Source: Telopea speciosissima
Taxonomy: Eukaryota; Streptophyta; Magnoliopsida; Proteales; Proteaceae
Direction of reading: 5' to 3'
DNA: 64,000 nucleotides
Assembly: GCF_018873765.1 (NCBI RefSeq)
Contig: NC_057926.1
Location: forward strand, 38,238,946 to 38,302,945
Shown here piece after piece: positions 56,851-64,000 of the stretch. The position numbers were made by a program, and so were the translations under genes. Position 1 is the stretch's first letter. Every line of letters starts with the position of its first letter. Under the pieces are notes generated by a model, which saw nothing but the letters and a program-made list of their open reading frames with translations, did not search any database and had not been told where the DNA came from.

Positions 56851-57613
56851 TTCCACCTATGCCATCACAAAGTATAAAAATACACATGTGGGAAAACATC
56901 GGAAACACTTTAGGCATAGGAACCACTCACGTTTTTGGTTTGCAAAAAACGATTACTTTTGGGATAATGGAAATATCTTAAGCTCTCTTCTTAATCATGA
57001 CACCCGTGCGATAGAGAAAGCATAACGTAACTGATACGTCTTTAACGGAACAGTTTCAGACTGTAATAACCAAAATATCCATGGCTCTCAAATGAAATTA
57101 CCCTTTTCTTATGTATCCTTATTACCTCCCAAAAAGGGTGATCTTGTACATTCATCGTCAAAGGGTATTTTGGTACCTTAGGATTAGGCCTCTTTTAAGA
57201 GTGAGAAACACTCCAAAATCCAAAGACAAAAGTAGCGTCAAGTTTTGAGACACTGGAGTTATTGGGGGTTGAGTGGGGACAAAAAAGGCATCTTTCCTTG
57301 GATATCCAAACATGCCTCATGGTCCCTCATCACGTGGCCTTTAGCCCTTTAACCATAACAAAATTAATTTATTATTCTTAATGGGAACACTCATCTTCAT
57401 ATTAATGGATACGTTGACTGTTAGAATTGGTGGGACAGTTGGATCAAAATGTTCACACGTGTTTTTTTTTTTTAATTTTTTTTACCCTAAAAGAACATGT
57501 TTACGATATAACTAATGCAAAAAGTTTTCATACACGACCGTGTAAACCAATTATCATTAAAAGACTCAATTGTCTTAGTGCTTTCTCTATTGTATGGGTT
57601 ATGCCCGTTAGTC
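56851..57613. other. Intergenic DNA without a gene
   Basis: No coding or structural signal is seen apart from a hairpin-related ACACGACCGTGTAAACC fragment at 57533. Confidence 0.4.
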
Positions 57614-58401
57614 TAAGGGTGTCAAAACCAACCTGAAACCAAATACTGAACCTAAAACTGAGTCAAATTAATTGAACAAAATCGAACTGAATAAATTCGG
57701 TTTGGTTTCAATTCTGGTATATGAGCATTTAATTTGACTCGGTTCGGTTTGAATCGAAAATTGAAAACCATTCTTAAATCCAAAACTCTATATCTTTTTT
57801 ATTTTTTTATGGTGTTGTCTTTCGTTTTGAAACTATAATTTTAATGTGTTTCTCAGACTTTATTGATGGGTAAGCTGAAAGTGGAGAACTCATTTGGGAT
57901 TCTTATTTATTGGAGAAAGTTTCATACACGGCTGTGTAAACCGTGTATGTGAGAGGGTAGGAGTTTCAAGGCATTAATTAATGGGTGGGGGTTTATGACT
58001 TTTTCAACTCTTTATGAGAGGGGACACGACCATGCATGCTTACACGGCCATGTATGAAAACTTCCCCCTTATTTATTTATTTATATTTTTTGTTCCTTCA
58101 AGGTTTTATGAGCATTTTATTTTGTACAAATGGAGTTTCTTGAGAACACAGCAAGGCAACAACAATTGACAGCCTAACAGAGTGAAACCATATTAGAGAA
58201 TCGAATTGGAACTGTATTGGAGAACCAAATTTGACCCGAATTGAACCCTTATCGAAAAACCAAATTAGAATTGTAACCAAACCGAACCGAGTAGGTTCGG
58301 ATACGTTTTCACTTCCAGAACCAAGTCGGTTCTCGGTTTGGTTTTGGATCACACCATCAAGACATGAAATCGAACCAAAACCGAACCAATTGACACTCTT
58401 A
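57614..58401. mobile_element. hAT-like MITE with a nested hairpin
   Basis: The ends TAAGGGTGTCAA and TTGACACTCTTA are inverted repeats, and the interior carries GGTTCGGTTT / AAACCGAACC words, the common plant 'GGGTGTCAA' hAT MITE type. No clean 8-bp target duplication was found. A hairpin of about 155 bp (57915-58070) is inserted within it. Confidence 0.7.
57915..58070. mobile_element. Foldback MITE nested in the hAT-like element
   Basis: The arms GAAAGTTTCATACACGGC / GTGTAAACCGTGTATG and ACACGGCCATGTATGAAAAC are inverted. Fragments of the same family lie at about 54915 and 57515. Confidence 0.65.
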
Positions 58402-59284
58402 CCAATTACAATCTATTCTTCTTTTTATTTTTTATTTTTCTAGGCAAAACATTTGCACAATGTTCAATCCAAAAATGAAATTGCACACCCCCTCATATAT
58501 CATTATTCATGTGAAGTGATGATATATCATAAATGACCCTCTCCCTATTGTTAGATTTCAAAGGTGGTTCTGTCATTCCCTCGAAACTCCACTCCAACAG
58601 TGTAAGGAATTCTCTCTCTTTTTTTTAAACCGTTAAAACAAAGTTTAAAAGTTTTGTAGAACAATAGATATCATATAAAGCAGTGAAAAGTTCATATGGC
58701 CAAGGGTGACTACATGAGGCCTCAACTAATCCTCCAACTTCTTCGAATCCACCCAAAATTCCATTGTTGTAAATCCTCCCCGCCCCCCCGATAATGCTCC
58801 ATTGTAAGAGTGTCATGATCGATGGGGGCCTCATCAGTCCCCCGTTTAAGTAATCGGTCCTTATAAGTTAGGCATGGTCTCATTTATAAATAGTCAGTCG
58901 AGTTTCGATCTTTAATCAGGCTACCACTAATCAGGCTAAACTGATCTCAAAAGGGCTATTGAGCCATTTATCTCTAAACCGGCCAGTGGACTATTTTATG
59001 GATACAACAACCTAAGATGTGATTCTATTCATCCACATGCAGAAACATTATATGATTATCAAGCTTTGAAAGCCAGAGATGTTTAATTAGCTCTGGAGTA
59101 CTACTTGCTACTATAGGTATATAAACAAGCAAAATAATAATGATTAGTGTAATAATTGTCTCCTAAAGTTAAAATACAGCATCTCAGAAAACTTGAATAG
59201 GATCAATTTCTAGATCAAGTAAAGGTAGTCACTAACAATGTCCATGACAGATATACAACTATAAATGTTAATAAAACTCTTTAA
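58402..59284. other. Intergenic DNA without a gene
   Basis: No feature is supported. Short ORFs here show no family signature. Confidence 0.4.
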
Positions 59285-59440
59285 CTTAACTCAATTCAAT
59301 TCAGTTTTATCCCAATTAAATGGTGTCGGCTACAAGATGGATCTTCTTTTTCCAATCAGCTCTATTCTTCAAAGATATAAGTTATGTATCTCTTTCTGCA
59401 CCACTTTTAGGGTTATTTTAGGCCTACCCCTGGCTCCTAT
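59285..59440 (-). mobile_element. RTE-type LINE 3' end
   Basis: TTTTATCCCAATTAAATGG, GTCGGCTACAAGATGGATC and AGGGTTATTTTAGGCCTACC parallel 52140-52280. On the minus strand this is the RTE C-terminus plus UTR, more degraded than the other copy. Confidence 0.75.
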
Positions 59441-60086
59441 AGCTCCTTACTTAGCAGTCAAAGGAGTAATGATGGGAAATAAGAGTCCTTGATGCATCTC
59501 ACTGATATCCGATCAATCGCCCGCCTATCCCTTTCAATCGATCACCCACAAAAATATGCTAATGGCTAGTCTTGGCCAAGCAATCGATTAACTATTTCTT
59601 AAAGCCGAACATCCTCACTCTGATTAGTCACTAAAGTTTGCCAACTTGTCACTATGTTTTGTTGTTTTTATCGTATGAGAATGCGAAATCAACCTAGAAT
59701 GCATTCCAGCTGCCTAAAGCTTCTAAGATGTTGGAATCATTACATAGGATTACAAATAAAAATTAAAAGTAAAATCCCATGTGTTCTCGAAGCTTCATTT
59801 CGATCACTTTCAGTAATTGGCACATAACTGACTTCAAATCGTGGAATTTTTCAATTCTTGAATTGTCGTAGTTTGGCAAAGCTTCTAAAATGTGATCAAG
59901 GCTTCAACTTGCTTTTCAAATATGTCTTGCTTGATTTCCCTTTTGGGTTCTTGTTTGATGCTTAATGAAGCTTATAACGTTCAACTTGAGCTTGTGGGAA
60001 TTTCAACCTTGAAACTTCGCAAACATGTTAATATTCCCAAAGACCATTAGCACCACATTTCCAGTCATCACTAAGGTGTCCATGGT
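59441..60086. other. Intergenic DNA without a gene
   Basis: I see no supported feature. Confidence 0.4.
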
Positions 60087-60265
60087 AATCCGATTCCTCT
60101 ACTTCCGCCTGCCCGGTACTACCATGTGCCCCCACACATGTGTGGCAGAAAGTACTGCCTTACCCTAGCTCGGGCAAGGCACTCGGGCAGGGGTAAGGCA
60201 GTACATTCCGCCTTGCTTGTATGTGGAGCGCGCACGGCAGTAGGGGCAGGCAGAAGTAGAGTCAT
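60087..60265. mobile_element. GC-rich foldback MITE (CTCTACTTCCGCC family)
   Basis: It starts ATTCCTCTACTTCCGCCTGC and ends GCAGGCAGAAGTAGAGTCAT. The core CTCGGGCAAGGC / GGCAGGGGTAAGGC is shared with 26304-26493. Confidence 0.75.
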
Positions 60266-60804
60266 TTAATCACAGAAACACAATTAAAGGGATTTGGCAA
60301 AATACAATATGCCAAGAGGTAACCTAACTATTTGCCAGTGAAGTGGTCATTTAATCAAACATTTCTTGGGACTCTTTGGCTCTATGTCCAAGGACATAAC
60401 ACACTAATTTTCTGGAAAATATTTACGATGCTAGAGACAGTAAACAACTGCTTGATCAAAGGCAGAAAAGATCACTGAATCAGAAAAATGCAACATGGTA
60501 AAATCCAGATGCAAGCTTTTACAATTTGAGCTCCAGCCTTTCACCATGGGGAGCTTATCAAAGGCTCTGCTGAATTCCATGATTATTTAGGAAATTTACA
60601 TGTAAAACACTACACACAGCTGAAAATACAATTATTTCTACAATTCAAACAATTATAGCACTCATGAACTGAACTAAGCTCTATATTACAGAGAAGAAAC
60701 TGTCTTCAGACACCCCAGGATTCAAGATGTTATACCTGCACCAATTTCAGAAGAAAACAAACGGGGAAAATCTTGTTGTAACCAAAAAGCAATGAAGGTA
60801 AGAA

Positions 60805-60995
60805 CTTATCATTTCACATGTATACTCAAAAAGTGTGCAAGACTGACAACTCTTGAGAATAACATAATAGGAAGTCACTTTCAAATTATTTTCAAAACCC
60901 GACTTAAAGAACTTTCTGAAATATGACAAGGGACAATCAAAAGAAGGTTACAACTTCACTTCAGTTAAACAAGTTGCACCCAAAACAAAAGGCAA
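60805..60995. repeat. Partner of the duplicated tract at 55640-56035
   Basis: See the shared words listed there. This copy is more compact and lies within about 700 bp of the CIP111 stop codon, so it may be part of that gene's 3' region. Confidence 0.6.
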
Positions 60996-61197
60996 AGAAA
61001 CTCCCAACAACTAACAAAAAGTATACTTACATGGAACTCAAATTCTATACAGTAGGTATCGTAGCCATCTTTTGACATTTTCAAAATTCATATTGAAGTC
61101 CATTTCTCTATGTTCATGGGTTATTTCTTCACCCATATCAATCTCTTGGAGAGGATTTGCGGTATATGCTGTTTGTAATGAACAGCCAAGCATGATT

Positions 61198-61355
61198 CAA
61201 GAGACAAAGTTGAATGGGACATGACTGTATGCAACAGGGAAAAATATGCCTGCCGCCAGCCACATTAAGAAGTCAAGAGACAAAGTCGAAAGGGACATGA
61301 TTGTGTACAACAGGGAAAGATATGCCTATTGCCTGCCGCCAGCCACATTAAGAAG
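61198..61355. repeat. Two tandem ~75-80-bp copies 3' of CIP111
   Basis: CAAGAGACAAAGT(T/C)GAA, GGGACATGA(C/T)TGT, CAACAGGGAAA and CTGCCGCCAGCCACATTAAG occur twice, starting at about 61198 and 61274. They are probably in or near the 3' UTR. Confidence 0.85.
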
Positions 61356-61519
61356 CCTTTGATGATGCAAGTGCTGCTGGGAGCCGGAAGAACAGAAGCA
61401 AAACAGATTTCAGTCTTGACCTGCTTCGACAAATCAAATCTAATTTCGTCACATTATTATTTCAGAAAGGATGAATTATTTAAGGATTGGATTTGCAGAA
61501 AAACAAGTGGAAGAAAAGT

Positions 61520-64000
<2,481 letters not shown>

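Overview
The window is nuclear DNA of a flowering plant, most likely a eudicot. The evidence is intron-rich genes with GT/AG borders, plant-only families (SYP61 syntaxin, SABP2-like methylesterases, a RALF-like peptide, CIP111), plant L1 LINEs with a 3' RNase H domain, an Au-type SINE, RTE LINE tails, Ty1/copia and Ty3/gypsy LTR elements, and many foldback MITEs. I cannot name the species.

Layout. 1-2882: part of a gypsy-type LTR, then intron or intergenic DNA. 2883-11301: the last five exons of a SYP61-type syntaxin (+), with one intron stretched to about 7.1 kb by a copia element that itself holds a solo LTR. 11909-12755: a Mutator-like terminal-inverted-repeat element carrying a PPR gene fragment. 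13.7-16.6 kb: L1 and LTR debris and a pair of hairpin elements. 17080-30422: three tandem methylesterase (alpha/beta hydrolase) genes on +. A is a pseudogene, B is intact, and C has an insertion in exon 2. 26636-26902: a small RALF-like peptide gene (-) between B and C. 31.8-37.0 kb: an L1 RNase H fragment, then a nearly complete L1 ORF2 (+). 37018-38268: a TIR element. 39393-47294: an RBM34/Nop12-type two-RRM nucleolar protein gene (+), with a compact gypsy-like element in intron 5. 50907-53166: a TVP38/TMEM64 (DedA/VTT) membrane protein (-). 53.6-61.2 kb: gene-poor DNA full of MITEs, a SINE and LINE tails. 61520-63071: the 3' exons of CIP111, an AFG2/Drg1-type AAA ATPase (-), whose gene runs off the right edge.

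The genes do not form one pathway. SYP61 acts in trans-Golgi traffic and the TVP38-like protein is also an endomembrane protein; RBM34/Nop12 and CIP111/AFG2 both belong to families linked to 60S ribosome biogenesis. I infer nothing from their proximity. The most informative local story is the methylesterase array: a recent tandem expansion in which all copies share an unusual nucleophile elbow (GHS[YF]NG), and in which individual copies were altered by small deletions, exon-start duplication and repeat insertions. I found no convincing new multi-gene system. The points of interest are this array, the compact LTR element with a perfect target-site duplication, and the two elements that seem to carry host sequence.
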